Shown: positions 35,737-47,754 of the stretch, piece after piece | Position numbering within the stretch: position 1 is the first letter of the stretch | Layout: every line of letters begins with the position of its first letter | Source of the DNA: Sphagnum magellanicum | Taxonomy: Eukaryota > Streptophyta > Sphagnopsida > Sphagnales > Sphagnaceae | DNA: 64,000 bases | NCBI GenBank assembly: GCA_021904315.1 | Contig: CM038913.1 | Location: forward strand, 9,795,958 to 9,859,957 | Direction: 5' to 3' | Notes under the pieces: generated by a model | The model's input: the letters and a program-made list of their open reading frames with translations, nothing else | What the model was told of the DNA's origin: nothing | The model's database searches: none | Translations under genes and position numbers: made by a program

Positions 35737-37512
35737 AATTTGTTGAAGCTGCCATAACAAGCATTTCGAGCTTATTGATTTGGGTCATGTTGTCTGGTCT
35801 TTGTGTGAAAGTTGGGAGACAGCCTGGAGCACAACCAACAGGGGTGTATTGAGCAAGTTATGATTGAGGTCAGGTTGTATTGGATGCAACTAAAGAGTTG
35901 AGTCTGCTGTACACCTTTCTGCTGCATCAAATGTTTGTTATGTTTGAATTCATCGCACTCCAGGTTGAGCTAGAACATCAAGCCATATGTGCAACAATTG
36001 ATGGCAGACAGTAAGCATCCAAATTCTGACGCTGATCTCTGCTCTGTGAAAATCATTTCTATAGACTGTACTATCCACATGTCATGTTTATAGATTTCAC
36101 GATTATATTTCTTACACTGTCTTGCATAACTTCAGGTTCTCCTCTTACATAAACTTGGCCACAGTTCACCAACATTATGGTGCATGTCTGGTGCAACTAA
36201 ACAGAGGATATGTTGGAAGGCCCCTTAAAAGAGCCTCGACTTGCATTTTTGCATCACAACCTAAGACTGTGCTTTGATCCAAATGCAAGGGACATACAAG
36301 CACTATTGATCAATTATCATGGGTTCCTGTCTAACACTGCCCCTAACCAAATTGCCAGGGATGTCACAAGTACTCAATGATTCAAGGCAGAAAACACAAA
36401 TCTACACTTCCTCCTCAGATTCATGCACTAATGTAGATTGAGTCCCAGTGAGATGATTTGTGGGGTCACTCTCTGTATAATGTTGTATACTTCACACACA
36501 ATTCAAGGTTCCAGATTTCTTTGCTAAAACACACGAAGCATGTGGCCAATTGCCTCGGATTCTCTCCACTGAGAACAAACCAGTCCCCTTGCTCTTTCAT
36601 TCCAGATCACTGATCAGCAGCAGGGTGAATCATTTACCATAGTAGTGTTAGGGTTCATGACATGGTTGGTATGTCACCAAGAGCTTCCAATATGCACACT
36701 CTGCCAACAGCAGCTCGGTACTTGAGTTTTCCCAAATAGGATATTTGAGTAAACAGAAGATTTACTAAACCCAGAATTCATACAACTTGCACCAAATTCA
36801 TCATTGAGTTTTTCCTGCTGCAGTGTTCTGCTGCTGACAATGAATTTCTCAAAATCCAAATCATTGAAATTTAAGCTTTTGAATTTGCAGCAGTGTGGTG
36901 ACACCAACTAAAACCATAAGGCACTAAAAAAACCCAACCAATCATAGCAGCTTAGCATTTCCAGCACCAAGAAAACAAATGCAAAAACCAGATTAAGTGA
37001 ACGGTTACAAAATCTGCTGCATTGGCACTCACTAATCAGATACAAATTTTCTTTTGAAGCCTTAGAATGACAGAGAATCTTAAATGAAGTTGAAGAAATG
37101 CCTGCAAGAGGTTCAGTCACCAATAAAACCCCCCAAAAAAAATTTCCTCATTGCTGATGATTGTAAACAATACAAATAAGTCGGTCACATTTTAATTATC
37201 ACTTTGTCTATTCTTCCTGCTCCCCTCAAAAAACAGTGTATGACAATTCTCTCCCCACTGACAACAACAACCACCCCAAGGATTTAATAATCCAGAGGAA
37301 AAAGCCTTGAGAAACTCGTGCTTGATATGGCTGTGGCATCATCTAGAGGAAAAGCCTTGAGAACTTTGTGCTTGATATGGCATGAAGATCTTATGCTTTT
37401 CTCCCTCGATAAGAATCTATCTATTCTGAGACTTTCCCTCTGTCACAAAGACCAAAAGACCCTTTGATAATGAAAGGTGAAGAAGAGCTCCTTTCCTTGA
37501 CAGACAGACAAA
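35737..37512. other. Convergent intergenic region between CLPR1 and TIM23
   Basis: It should contain both 3' untranslated regions. A 51-base tandem duplication (AGAGGAAAAAGCCTTGAGAA with CTTGATATGGC, starting at 37294 and about 37345) lies about 130 bases beyond the TIM23 stop, probably within its 3' end. Small minus-strand open frames at 36674-37123 show no motifs. Confidence 0.45.
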
Positions 37513-38109
37513 TCAGAAAGCCAAGTATCTCCGTGAAAACTGCTTGGCACCTACCAAGCCTCCAGCAGCAATACCTCCCAGTGCTCCAGCTATGGCTGCA
37601 GTTCGAAAGCCAGCAGCTGCCTTGTATGCAGCCCCAGTGGCTAGGCCTGCCATAATGTTGTTGAGGATATCATCAGTGCCTCGCAAATAGTAGGTTCCGG
37701 ATTCCATCCCTGCATACAGAAGGCCCAGAATCCCGAACGTGTTGCCTGTGCTTCTACCCCTATGGCCTGAAGCATTCAACAACCTGTTGACACGGATCTT
37801 GAGCGTGTCTCCTTCTTCTCTGGACCTCAAACCCTCACCAAACCCTCTGATTCCTCCGAAAGCAGCCCCGGATAAGTACCCACAGCCTGTGTAGTATGTC
37901 AGATTCTCACTCAAGTTCCGTCTCTCTACTGCTGCCTCATCCGGAAACAGATGCTCTGGTTTCGTCGGCAGACGGTAGACGCTTTCTATAGACTTAAGAT
38001 CCGCTGCTCCGTAAAGATCAGCGTATGGATTGTACAGCCGCCCTCCTCCCCCTGTATCCTCCGAGAAGACAGTTCCAGTTTGCGAACTTTGATTCTCGTC
38101 CTTCATCAT
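37513..38109 (-). CDS. TIM23: TIM23, channel subunit of the mitochondrial inner-membrane presequence translocase
   Basis: It forms the core of the TIM23 complex, which moves presequence proteins across or into the mitochondrial inner membrane. The intronless frame encodes 198 aa, close to the roughly 190 aa of plant TIM23. An N-terminal hydrophilic part holds RLYNPYADLY and YRLPTKPEHLFPDE. The PRAT/Tim17-Tim22-Tim23 region of four membrane segments follows: ENLTYYTGCGYLSGAAFGG, RVNRLLNASGHRGRSTGN, GILGLLYAGMESG, NIMAGLATGAAYKAAAGFR and AIAGALGGIAAGGLVGAKQ. The start chosen is the first of two adjacent ATGs (MMKDENQ). The same frame is open further upstream to about 38265, but only an Arg-rich, non-conserved stretch without ATG lies there. 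GC-rich leader DNA and a CT microsatellite (38790-38804) precede it. Confidence 0.93.
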   Translation of the reverse strand: MMKDENQSSQTGTVFSEDTGGGGRLYNPYADLYGAADLKSIESVYRLPTKPEHLFPDEAAVERRNLSENLTYYTGCGYLSGAAFGGIRGFGEGLRSREEGDTLKIRVNRLLNASGHRGRSTGNTFGILGLLYAGMESGTYYLRGTDDILNNIMAGLATGAAYKAAAGFRTAAIAGALGGIAAGGLVGAKQFSRRYLAF

Positions 38110-38930
38110 CTTCTTCCCCTCCTTCTCCTCCTCGGAACTGACAAGCAGATGCGACAGGTGATGATGTACCCTTGGATCTCTTGTTCCCCTGTTGTATCGT
38201 TTCCTCTCTCCGCGGCGCCGCCGCCGCCGGCAACCAACAGCAACCACCTCCGATCTGCCCCCCAAAATCCCAGAGCTTTTACCACCTCTGAATCTCTTTC
38301 CTCTTCCTCCTCGCGCCTCTGTTCTTCACCACGCACAAATCTCAAATTGTCGTTGCAAGCTGATCAAACCCTAAAAACCGAATATCTGATCATGGGAAAC
38401 TCCTCACAGAGAAGCAGCAAACTCAAACCCGCAAATCTAATGTGTATATGTCAAAATGAAAGAGAGTGAAAAAGAATCTACAGAAGTTAAGGAAGAAGAA
38501 GCGTGTGGCAATAAACCCACTTGACGACGACGATACCACCAACTACGTGAAACTTGTGCTGCATATGTGATTTTCGAACCTAAAGGGAGAGAGAGAGAAG
38601 AAAAAACAACAGTGAGCAAGGTCGATCTTTTCGGGTTTTACCAAATGTAAATGGACGGCCGTGACAGGAACCAGAGACAGACGTAACGATCAAGGAAAAG
38701 GGACAAAGAAGTAGAGACGCCGAGCAGCAGCCGCCGTTTTCCCCGCCAAGGAAGCACGGCATGCAGCAGAACGCGAGGTTGCAAAATGCGCTCTCTCTCT
38801 CTCTACGGGCAGGCAAAAATGGAAAGAGACGAGACGGGTAACCCGGGGAAGCCCCGGCCCGGGAAAGGGGAGTTTTGGCCAGTCGAGTGTGCAAGTTGCG
38901 TGGCCGCCGCGTGTTCGGAAAAACTAACTT
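38110..38930 (-). promoter_or_regulatory. GC-rich putative promoter and leader of TIM23
   Basis: Read on the minus strand, the stretch contains a GGCGGCGGCG-type run (about 38210-38230), GA runs (38587-38596 and 38790-38804) and a sharp GC rise compared with the AT-rich DNA beyond 38930. Overlapping open frames on both strands here are explained by composition. A short upstream open frame in the leader is possible but cannot be shown. Confidence 0.45.
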
Positions 38931-39190
38931 ATATCGCCCTTTTACTGGATTTGTTTTTTATATTATATCATTTTCACAAATATTGAAATTTTCCACCCAC
39001 AAAAAATAATAATAATAATAATAAACCCACCAAAGAAAAAAAAAAAAAAAATTCAAGCAAAATGTTGAATCTTCAAAGGAATATTCTACAAGAAAAATCT
39101 CAAAATCAAATTTTCAAAATTAAATAATTATTTAACAGAACTCATCCGGGCACTACTACTACTACGGAATGGCCTCTTGGTAGAGACATT

Positions 39191-39575
39191 AACAAACAAT
39201 GGGCCACGGTGAACCAGCACCAACAAGTGCACCATGAAGGATGGATGATAAGTGGTCAGGAAAACAGTTTTCTGTTGGGTTCCAGTTCTATAGCTAACCA
39301 TGGTGGTTAGCTCAGTTGGTAGGTTGTTACTAGGTAGGTAGTAAAAAATAGCTTTTATCTATGTATAAACCATCTACTTACTTATTAATTTACCTATTTT
39401 GCTTACCTCTATCTACTACCTAATACATGAGACCAATTTCTTACAGAATTGATTACCAAGGTTAAACCAAATATGAACTCAGTTGATGAAGTTCATCCAC
39501 AACTGACTAATAACGGCCATCCAGTGGATGGTGCACTGGTGGGTGGGTGCTGGTTCACTGTGGCCCAAAACAATG
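39191..39575. mobile_element. Foldback/MITE-like element with about 70-base inverted arms
   Basis: The left arm (39191-39260: GGGCCACGGTGAACCAGCAC, then AGTGCACCAT and AGTGGTCAG) is matched in reverse complement by the right arm (39501-39575: CTGACTAATAACGGCC, then ATGGTGCACT and GTGCTGGTTCACTGTGGCCC). The interior of about 240 bases includes TGGTTAGCTCAGTTGGTAGG (39303-39322), a near-perfect tRNA-type A box, with a GTAGGTAG run after it, reminiscent of the SINE-like repeats of the left desert. No coding sequence is present. It could be a MITE into which a SINE fragment fell. Confidence 0.6.
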
Positions 39576-39689
39576 TTAGTTTTCATTTGGTCCCACATTT
39601 TTGAGGAGTGTTCACCAAGTGTTAGGGCTATACTTTGTGAAATTTTGAGTTCCATTCTTCATGGAACATTTCTTATTTTGAACTCTTGT

Positions 39690-40020
39690 GGGTATCCACA
39701 AAGTAAAAGACATTTTAATAAATCTCAGTATGTATGAAATGCTGATACTCAGCATTTAATGCACAAGGTTCGAGATTAATTATAGTAGTTGTATAGTTAG
39801 GAGCAGCGAAAATATATGTAGCAGCAGCAGCAGCACTCTGGAGGCGCTCCGGAAAAAGGAAAAGACGGGATGAAACTCAGTTTACCACCAAAATTGATGG
39901 TTTTCTGAGTTTCATGCCTCGTTGAATGCTAATAGTACTTTTTTGAAGGTTTTTTTTTTTTTCAATCTCACCCTGTGTATGACCAAACTCAGGGTTCTGG
40001 TGCTGTGTTTTTCTTCCTGG
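39690..40020 (+). repeat. Dispersed hairpin-bearing repeat, copy 1
   Basis: About 330 bases recur in inverted orientation at 63.03-63.29 kb. Shared words in order: AAAGTAAA.GACATTTTAA, AATCTCAGTATG, the perfect hairpin AAATGCTGATACTCAGCATTT (39737-39757), TGCACAAGGTT, an AGCAGCAG run, GGCGCTC, GATGAAACTCAGTTTAC, a second hairpin pairing ATGAAACTCAG with CTGAGTTTCAT, and CTCAGGGTTCTGGTGCTGTG. It is a non-autonomous element of unknown class. Confidence 0.7.
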
Positions 40021-42044
40021 TATGAGTAACTTGGGGCAGACTTGAAAAGATTTTTTTTTTTAGTTCAGCCCTGACTCCTAGTGTAAAGCCCTTAGGGGCT
40101 GATTTCAACTTTTCCACCAATAGGAATGCTTGATTTGGGTTGAACATCGGCCCCAACTCCTCCTAGTGTAAAGCGGGCCTTATACTAGTACCATAGTTTG
40201 TCATCCATTTTAATCCAATTAATTACTTTTTTTCAATTGATTACAAATTCCAAAGATGATGATTCATTGGAGCTGGTAGGTACCACCCTTCCTTGTATTA
40301 GGAATGCCCATGGGTTACTAGTTACTTACTACCTTACCTACCAACTTGGGCACCTAGCATAGAAGAAGATTCTAGACCCTCAAAGAAAGGCTACAGCTAT
40401 GGAAATTTGCTACTCAAAGGCAAAATGGGTCTAGGGGGGTATGTGCCCCTGGGTATGTACTTTGAATTCCACTGGGATCCAAAAATCATGGATTTATTAG
40501 GGTTTAGGGAATGGGAAGGCCAATCTTTGTGTTCTGCCAAAATTCAATTCCTTTTCCACATTTTACCACATTTACATCAATAATGTGGCAAAACCCACAA
40601 TATTGGGAAAAAGGATCACATACAAACAAAACAATATTGGGAAACAAACAAAAAAAGCATCACAAATCTTTACAAATAATTCCTTTACCACATTTTTAGA
40701 AGGTGATTACTTATTGGGTTATGTACTCTTTTTTTTTACTATGTGTATGTTGATTTTCTTTCCACTTGGATACTTGCTAAAAATGGCCATGTGGGCCATC
40801 GCAAATATTTTACAATATTTTGGCAAATTGTTTGATTATCAAATTGTATGTGCATGTGACCCAAGTAAGATTTTTTTTTTGTTTTTTTGTTTTTTTTTGA
40901 CATTAGAATTCATCATGTAGGCTTGGAGTGTCACCATTTCATAAGATTAGGGTTATTAGCAAAACATCTTGAGTGGTTGATACCAAAAGTGATAGTAGTA
41001 ATAGTAAATATCATGAGAAGCTTTTTACTTGTTGGACTACATGTTTTTCTCTATTGTGTGTATGTTGATTTTTTTTTTTCCACTTGATTACTTGTTGAGA
41101 ATTGAATCTTGATCCAAGAGTACTTGACAAATGGTGGTCATGTGTTTTAGTAGGTAGAAATCTTATTTGAACTTTCTAGATCAACATAAATGTTGGTCTT
41201 CCTAGAAATGTTATTCAAAGATGATGAATCTCATTGTGAACATTTTTGGCTCGATTACTTCTTTATAGAACAAAGTTCAATTAAAGTGATATTGTCCATA
41301 CACATTTGTTTTCTTGTTTGCTTTTAGTGTAATTTACAAGTACTTGTAAGTTATGTTTTTTTTCCAATTTATGTTAATTAATTTTGTGTGATGTGAGTAC
41401 TAAGGATCAACAATTTGTTGATATGTTGTCAACAACACATGTTTTATCAATGATAGTCGACAAGATAGAAAAATGGGTCCCTACTTTTTAGGACCATGAT
41501 TTTTATTACATCGTCTTCTTCTTTTTTGCAAAGAGTGTGCACCATTATTGGAGACTAGAAGATAGAACCTGAATGTGTAGCAAAAAAAGTTCTTGAACCT
41601 CAACAAAAATTTTGGATATTTGCATAAGATCAAACCAAGTTTTCTACATGGTGATCTTTGGGTCAATTATCTATTTGTGCTTGTTGATGGTTTTTTTGGA
41701 AATTTGAACTAGAAATGGCAAGACTCAAAATCTAGTTGTTGTAATAGAAAAGTACATTTGACATTATTTCAAGCAAATATATTGGATTGTTTCTTTTGAT
41801 ATGGAAAGTCCAATATGAGTTAGGTTGTGTTTATTGTTGTGATTTTGCTACAATGATTTATTGAAATGCAATTTTTGTGTTTAAATGTGGCATGTCGCAA
41901 CCCCACTTTGAGGGAAGTGTGAGGTCACTACTCACACTCCCAAAAATGGGACTTGGGAGTCCTCCGGGACTTTCGAAAATTTAGAGCGCAATTACAAGGG
42001 TCAAAACACCTCGCATTGAGGCGTTTTTTATACCCTTGGAAAGT
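40021..42044. other. AT-rich gene-free stretch with LTR-like traces at its end
   Basis: No gene is supported. A block with TATGTTGATTTTCTTTCCACTTGG (about 40746) recurs about 310 bases later (about 41058). From about 41900 GC rises, and GGGACTTGGGAGTCCTCCGG (about 41949) shares the word GGGACTTGGGAGT with the LTR-like island at 48.0-48.6 kb, so an LTR fragment may abut the Helitron here. Confidence 0.4.
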
Positions 42045-44365
42045 TCTTGAAGTGTAGATGTCTAAAATGGCATCGCATGAACCATTTGGACATATGCACA
42101 ATTGCGAAAATTTATGTCGTTGAATTTCAAAAGCGTGGGCTACCGCATGCACACATTCTCATCTTTTTTACCGAAGACTGCAAACCACACACGGTCGAGG
42201 ATGTAGACCGCATTATTAGTGCTGAACTTCCGAATTCAAAAACAAACAAGTTGGCCCACGAGACGGTTGTTAGATGCACGATGCATGGTCCATGTGGAGC
42301 TGCGTTCCCAAATGCCCCGTGCATGGAAGAAGGCAAATGCAAAAAATAATATCCACGCAAGTTCCAATCCGAAACGGTGACGGATGTAAACGGATACCCT
42401 ATTTATCGGCGTAGAGATACGGGGCACACAGTTGTGGTTCATGGCATTGAATTGGACAATCGTTGGGTGGTACCGCATAATGTCTATTTATCGACCAAAT
42501 ACGATGCGCACATCAACGTTGAGGTCTGCAACAATATTCGTGCAGTCAAATATCTATTCAAGTACGTATATAAAGGACATGATCGTGCGACTGTTGAGTC
42601 TCGCGCCAAAGCGATAATGCCACCGAAGGAAATGTAGTCGATACTGATGAAATTAAAAAATATCTCGACTGTCACTACGTATCTGCATCGGAAGCAGCGT
42701 GGCGCATCTTCAAGTTTGATATACATGAACGGTTTCCTACTGTTGAGCGTCTGCAATACCATTTGCCCAATCAACAAATGGTGCTGTTTGCGATGGCGAT
42801 GATGTGCAGGAAGTGGCAACACGGTCAGCCATTTCCAGAATGATGCTAATAGAATGGTTCAAAACAAACCAAGAATCGGAAGTTGCACGAAACCTTACGT
42901 TCGATCAATTCCCTCAGCAATGGGTGTGGAATCGGAAGTTGAAGCGATGGACACTGCGCAAGAGAGGCTTTGCCATTGGTCGCATGTATTATGCACACCC
43001 GACATCGAGTGAACGTTACTATTTGCGAATGCTGCTAAACTACGTCAAAAGTGCCACATCCTACGAACATTTGCGGACAGTGGATGGCAAAGTGCACAAC
43101 ACATTCAAAGATGCATGCATTGCGATGGGTTTGCTTGCAGACGACAATGAATGGGATCAAGCCTTAGAAAAAGCCGATGTTTGGGCCTCAGGACGACAGC
43201 TGTGTGACATGTTTGCTTCCACGTTAATGTTTTGTGAGGTCACGAATCCCAGACAGCTATGGGATGCACATTGGGAGTCTTTGAGCGATGACATTGAAGC
43301 AATGACACGCTGCGAGCGTGCTAATCCAACTGTTACCTTTCCTGAAGATGCGTTAAAGGATCGTGCATTGTATGAGATCGATCAGGTTTTCATGCGCAAT
43401 GGACACTGCCTGGAAGATTTTCCAACACTTCCCAAATCTAATTACATCCCTTCTGATCATGGAGGAAACCGATTGGTCCAAGAAGAACTGGCTTATGATC
43501 GACATTCATTGACCACAGATGCGGACAATGCAGAAAATAAGCTCAATGATGATCAACGCAATGCATACGAAACTATTTTGAATGTTGGTGATAAATAAAG
43601 AGGGCAAACTATTCTTTGTGTATGGCATTGGTGGAACCGGTAAAACATTTGTTTGGACAACACCTCTGTCCCGTCTACGAAGGCAAGGCAAAATCGTGCT
43701 TGCAGTTGCCTCATCAGGAATTGCGTCTTTGTTACTTTCGAGCGGCAAAACCGCCCATTCAAGATTCAAGATTCCGATTAATCTGCACGATGAATCAACT
43801 TGCAACATCACACAACAAATGAAAGTGGCGGAGTTGGTGCGTAAAGTTGATCTGATCATTTGGGATGAGGCACCGCTGATGCATCGCCGAGCTTTCGAAG
43901 TTGTTGATCGCACCCTGCGTGATTTGATGCAATTGGATGACGCACAAGCAACCGGGAAAATCTTCGATGGGAAAACCGTGGTCCTTGGTGGGGATTTTCG
44001 ACAGATCTTGCTTGTCGTTCCCAAGGCGGGACGAGAAGACATTGTCAGTGCTTCCTTGCCTCGATCGCATCTTTGGCAGCATGTTACAATTTTTCGTCTT
44101 CATATCAACATGCGAATCATGGCAACCAATTCTGAAAAGCAGCGAGAGTTTGCCAAATGGGTGTTGAATGTTGGAGATGGTAGTCTTCCCGCCATTGCAA
44201 GAGAAGAAGGTGTCGATCCAGATTGGATCAAGATTCCATCCCATATGAGGCTGCCAGCAGAAGATTGCAACTTAAGAGGATTAATTCGAACCATCTATCA
44301 GGATCACCGCTACCACTCTGGGGATGCCATGTATTTGATGTCGCAGTCGGTCACCCCGAAGCAAC
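42045..44365 (+). mobile_element. Helitron Rep/helicase part (plus strand, truncated)
   Basis: This is the replication-helicase protein of a rolling-circle transposon. The Rep segment has the HUH motif in VEFQKRGLPHAHIL (42115-42160), then DNRWVVPHNVYLSTKYDAH and the two-tyrosine motif in AVKYLFKYVYKG (about 42540-42580). A linker (EWFKTNQESE, FAIGRMYYAHP, FKDACIAMGLL) leads to a PIF1-family helicase: Walker A GIGGTGKT (about 43627), Walker B DLIIWDEAPL (about 43850), LGGDFRQILLVVPKA (about 43985) and LHINMR (about 44100). The frame is interrupted about three or four times. The C-terminal helicase motifs are absent. At about 44350-44365 the sequence switches to the inverted N-terminal part of a Helitron, so this copy cannot encode a whole protein. 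Confidence 0.88.
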
Positions 44366-45560
44366 GCAATGCCATCAGTGTTTCGATGTTGAAGTCGATA
44401 ACCGTAAAATTCTGCCATTGTCACATTGCAATGTTTTCTTCGAAGCTTAGATTCTTCCGCATGGTCGTCATCCAAATCTACATCAGCAACAACACCATTG
44501 AGCGGAATATTCGGATGCCATCCATCCTCACCGTAAGAAAATAACAACGGATAATGTAAAGCCATGTATCCCACATGTAGTTCGGAAATGCGCTGAAACG
44601 GGCCAGCTTGCTGAGCAAGGATGACATCACGTCTGTCTACAACCTCAGAACCATCTCTTACCATCAATGCAACGACTTCATTGGCCGTCGGCACATTGTA
44701 TCGGCGGGCATCCTTTGTTCGAGAGGCAATGAGACACAATTTCAGATCCATGGGAGCACTTTCTATTACCATCATATCCCTTGCCATTTTGAACACTTTG
44801 ACATAGGGATTGATATTGTACATCATGGTCAACAACCGATCCAACGTCGTTGGATCAAGCGAGGGCATAACAACATGGCGGTTTTGACGTTCATGTTTCG
44901 TATCATGAATGTACACCTGTGCAAACTGTGGCCGTTGGCCTTCGGCAGGACATAGGGATCCGATTTTGTGATAAAGTTCACCTTAAATGCGAAAGGAGTA
45001 CGGTCCAGGGCCTCTTGTTACCGACTCATCAACTTTGGCACCGAGCGAAATGAACGCCAACACCGAATTGTACATGCGAATCTGATCTCGAAATTTGACG
45101 GCACTACTCTCTTTGTTGGTTAAAAAAACTTCCAGCTCTTGCGATGTTGCAGGAAGATTCGGTAACAGAACTTTGCCATTCTTGCAACACAGAAAAAAAT
45201 TGTGGGTTGTTGTTTGTCGACTTTGCCGATCGTTCTTTGATCCACATTTTCGCGCTACAGAATCCACATATTGTGTCCATTTCTCCACAATCCCATCGTC
45301 CCGGGGCTGACGCATCTTCATCTCCAAACAATTGTAATGCGTCATTGCGAAAAGAAGGTTGTTCACGTTGCTTAACACGTCGTTTTTTCTGTACGCAATT
45401 GCGACGTTCATGTGCAGATTCTGACGTGCCTTGATTGAATTCTGTTGGAACATCAATATGTGGAACAGGATTTTCCAAAGAGTCAGTTTGCTCGTCATTT
45501 CGTTGAGCTTCTAGGTGTTGCCAAAGGGTCGTCAAAGCAACCAAAACACTACCATGTTAT
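44350..45560 (-). mobile_element. Helitron N-terminal part, inverted relative to the Rep/helicase part
   Basis: The minus strand carries the region that normally precedes Rep. It has GEMDTICGFCSAKMW, FFLCCKNGKVLLPNLP and FRDQIRMYNSVLAFISLGAK, then GPGPYSFRI, GSLCPAEGQRPQFAQVYIHD and NPYVKVFKMARD. These are followed by YNVPTANEVVALMVRDG, RISELHVGYMALHYPLLF, YGEDGWHPN and FYGYRLQHRN. Both parts meet tail to tail at about 44.36 kb. Similar base composition suggests they are halves of one element split by an inversion, although two insertions are possible. One frameshift (near 45200) and an in-frame stop after FRI break it. Neither a 5' TC nor a 3' CTRR end was identified. Confidence 0.85.
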
Positions 45561-47260
45561 GCAATGAGTGCACACATACGTTCTTGTATGTTTTCGAACA
45601 TCTTGGGGCGAGGGGGTTCTCATGCACTCTTCTGTGCTAGTGCCGTGTGTGTGGACATTGTTGAAGTCTGGCTACATCAACTGAAGAATTGTGCAGGCAA
45701 CGCTACTGGTGTCAAAATGTGAGGCAAAATCAATCCCCGGGGTGGTGGAGGAAATGAAAGTCCATGGCTTATTAGTTTGTACTCACTTATTTCCTCAAGG
45801 TGTTGTTGATTCCTGCAAAGATCACAATACAGAAGAAGAGAAAGTGTGTGTGAGAGATAGAAAGAGAGACAGAGTATTTCAAAGCAATATTATGTGGACT
45901 TATCAAAATCCATCTTCTCTCATTTGAATGTGATTAACTTATTGTGTAGTATTAACTTACTTATTTATTAAATGACAAAGAGGCATTGGATAGGTGTTGG
46001 ACTATATAGTGGGTGAAGGGCATTTCTAAAAGTAAGGGACCTAGAACAACACAATAGCCAAGTTTGGGTTCACATTTTGCAAATGTTATAAACTCATGTG
46101 CTCTACCCATAATTAAAGCATGAGGAAAACATTATCAGGAACTTGAACATATGTATCATAATCACTGAACGGATTCAGCAAATGTTTGCCAAATAATTAA
46201 TATATTTAGAATCTTAAACGTTGGCTCTGGATTTTTAATTTTTTGAAAATTTTAGTATAGATAATATCATTAGCAAGAGACATCAAATTCTAACGACTAT
46301 ATAACAATCCTAGTTTGTCTACACTTCGTGTGATGGGTGTTTGGCCCCCATAGACCTGAGTTCTCAAATCCCAAATCTGACCCCCAAAAATTTATTTTTG
46401 TTGATTTTGGCATTCTTGGTAAAAAAAATTTTCAAATTTTAATTACTTTCAAAATAATTTAATTAATGTTGAATTTGTGAAGGACCCACTTTGTTGGCGT
46501 CTACAGAATTGTGCGGCTTAGTATAAGTGAGCTATTAGGAGGACACCTATTGTTGATTCTATTAATTAGTGAGCAAAGTGCACTCAAAAGTTTGTTTATT
46601 TGGCTTTGAAGGAGCCACTTTGTTTGGGCCATCATCAATATTTTTTTAAACCATTGGGCAGGTCCCACATTAGAAGCAGCTCTCTAACCCCATCCCCCAA
46701 AATAAAAGCACCATAAAGACAACTGGACATTAAGACTCCCAACGTAGCATTACACTGCACCGTGTTACATATTCCTCTAAGTTCAATTTGGAACCTTATT
46801 CTATATTCATTTCCATCTAACACAAAGTTCAGCAGTGTACAAACCATGGTATTTTGCAAAGAGTTGTGTGAATAAATGCAGAGAGGAACAATCATCCATC
46901 AAGGGCTTCAATTATGTTTACATTTGCTCATGCAATGCAATCTAAGATTGCCCTGAAGACAGAGATCCTACAATAAACCCACCCTTCTCTACCTCAAACT
47001 ATGAAATCGTACAGTCCCATTCAAATCACTTTGCAAAACCCCTAGCACCATTCAAAATCTAACAGGAATATGCACCCATCTCAAAGCCAATTTAACACTC
47101 ATATATATCATATATCCTGCTTTTGTAATCACTCATTTATATCAAAGGATGCTGATGCATTCCTTGGTGCAAAAAAGAAGTTTCTCTGGGAATTTTCCTG
47201 TAATCCTATTAGGTCAAACTTTCGATGCAGTTTCAGCCTACTATCTGGTAATCCGTTTCC
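45560..47260. other. Gene-free stretch beside the Helitron
   Basis: No gene is supported. On the minus strand a CT-rich TCTCTTTCTATCTCTCACAC run (about 45847-45872) is weakly reminiscent of a Helitron TC-type start but is not convincing. DNA from about 46900 is less AT-rich and may be the 5' flank of the coding-like fragment that follows. Confidence 0.35.
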
Positions 47261-47309
47261 ACCTCAAATAAACCCTAGAAGCAAAGCAAGAAGAGGTAGA
47301 AAGAAGGAG

Positions 47310-47625
47310 ATGGAACCACTTGCTGGGGCTGGAAAAGGGACCATGGCAACGGCTTCTGGTAACTGATAATGGTTGTTTGCAATTCAGCACCCTACGCACC
47401 CTTGTCGCGAAAGCGCGTGAAACCGGCAATGGAGTTCAATTTTCCTTCTTTCTCTACAAATTCTGCTGCTGATGAAGATGATGAAGAAGAAAATGATGCC
47501 AATGATTCAAAATCCCTCTGGGACGACCAAGAATCTAGAGCCACCACCACACCAATCTTTCTTCTCCTCTTCCTCCGTCTGCTGATGTTATTGCTGCAAC
47601 TGGCAACAAATACCCTATAATTATC
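47310..47625 (+). pseudogene. Coding-like gene fragment of unknown family
   Basis: Codon-like composition and the reading MVVCNSAPYAPLSRKRVKPA, then MEFNFPSFSTNSAADEDDEE and SKSLWDDQESR (from 47369), suggest the first exon of a protein gene with an acidic N-terminus. After DDQESR the frame runs into a leucine-rich stretch that looks out of frame. The neighbouring frame gives LPPSADVIAATGNKYPIIIP, so a small insertion or deletion is likely. A short upstream frame (MEPLAGAGKGTMATASGN) ends just before it. No downstream exon was found. It could be a captured or truncated gene; I do not recognise the family. Confidence 0.35.
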
Positions 47626-47754
47626 CCACTCATTACTACCTAGACCACAAGAAGAAGAGTGTGCAAACTCCAATAATCTAAAAGAAGAAGAAGAAGAAGA
47701 AACGTCCAAGAGCGACGGATCCAAGCCGGAACCATCTGAGGAGGACCCTCGCTG

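Noticed and set aside
38110-38265. Longer TIM23 N-terminus reading to 38265
   Set aside because: Open but starts at a non-ATG codon and is an Arg-rich stretch unlike any TIM23. The MMKDENQ start fits family length.
37951-38469. 172-codon plus-strand open frame over TIM23 and its leader
   Set aside because: Antisense of the TIM23 N-terminus and GC-rich leader. Proline and serine runs are compositional.
39303-39375. tRNA gene from the A-box-like TGGTTAGCTCAGTTGGTAGG
   Set aside because: No B box or matching stems follow; the sequence runs into GTAGGTAG repeats.
43506-44042. 178-codon minus-strand open frame
   Set aside because: Antisense shadow of the PIF1 helicase frame on the plus strand.
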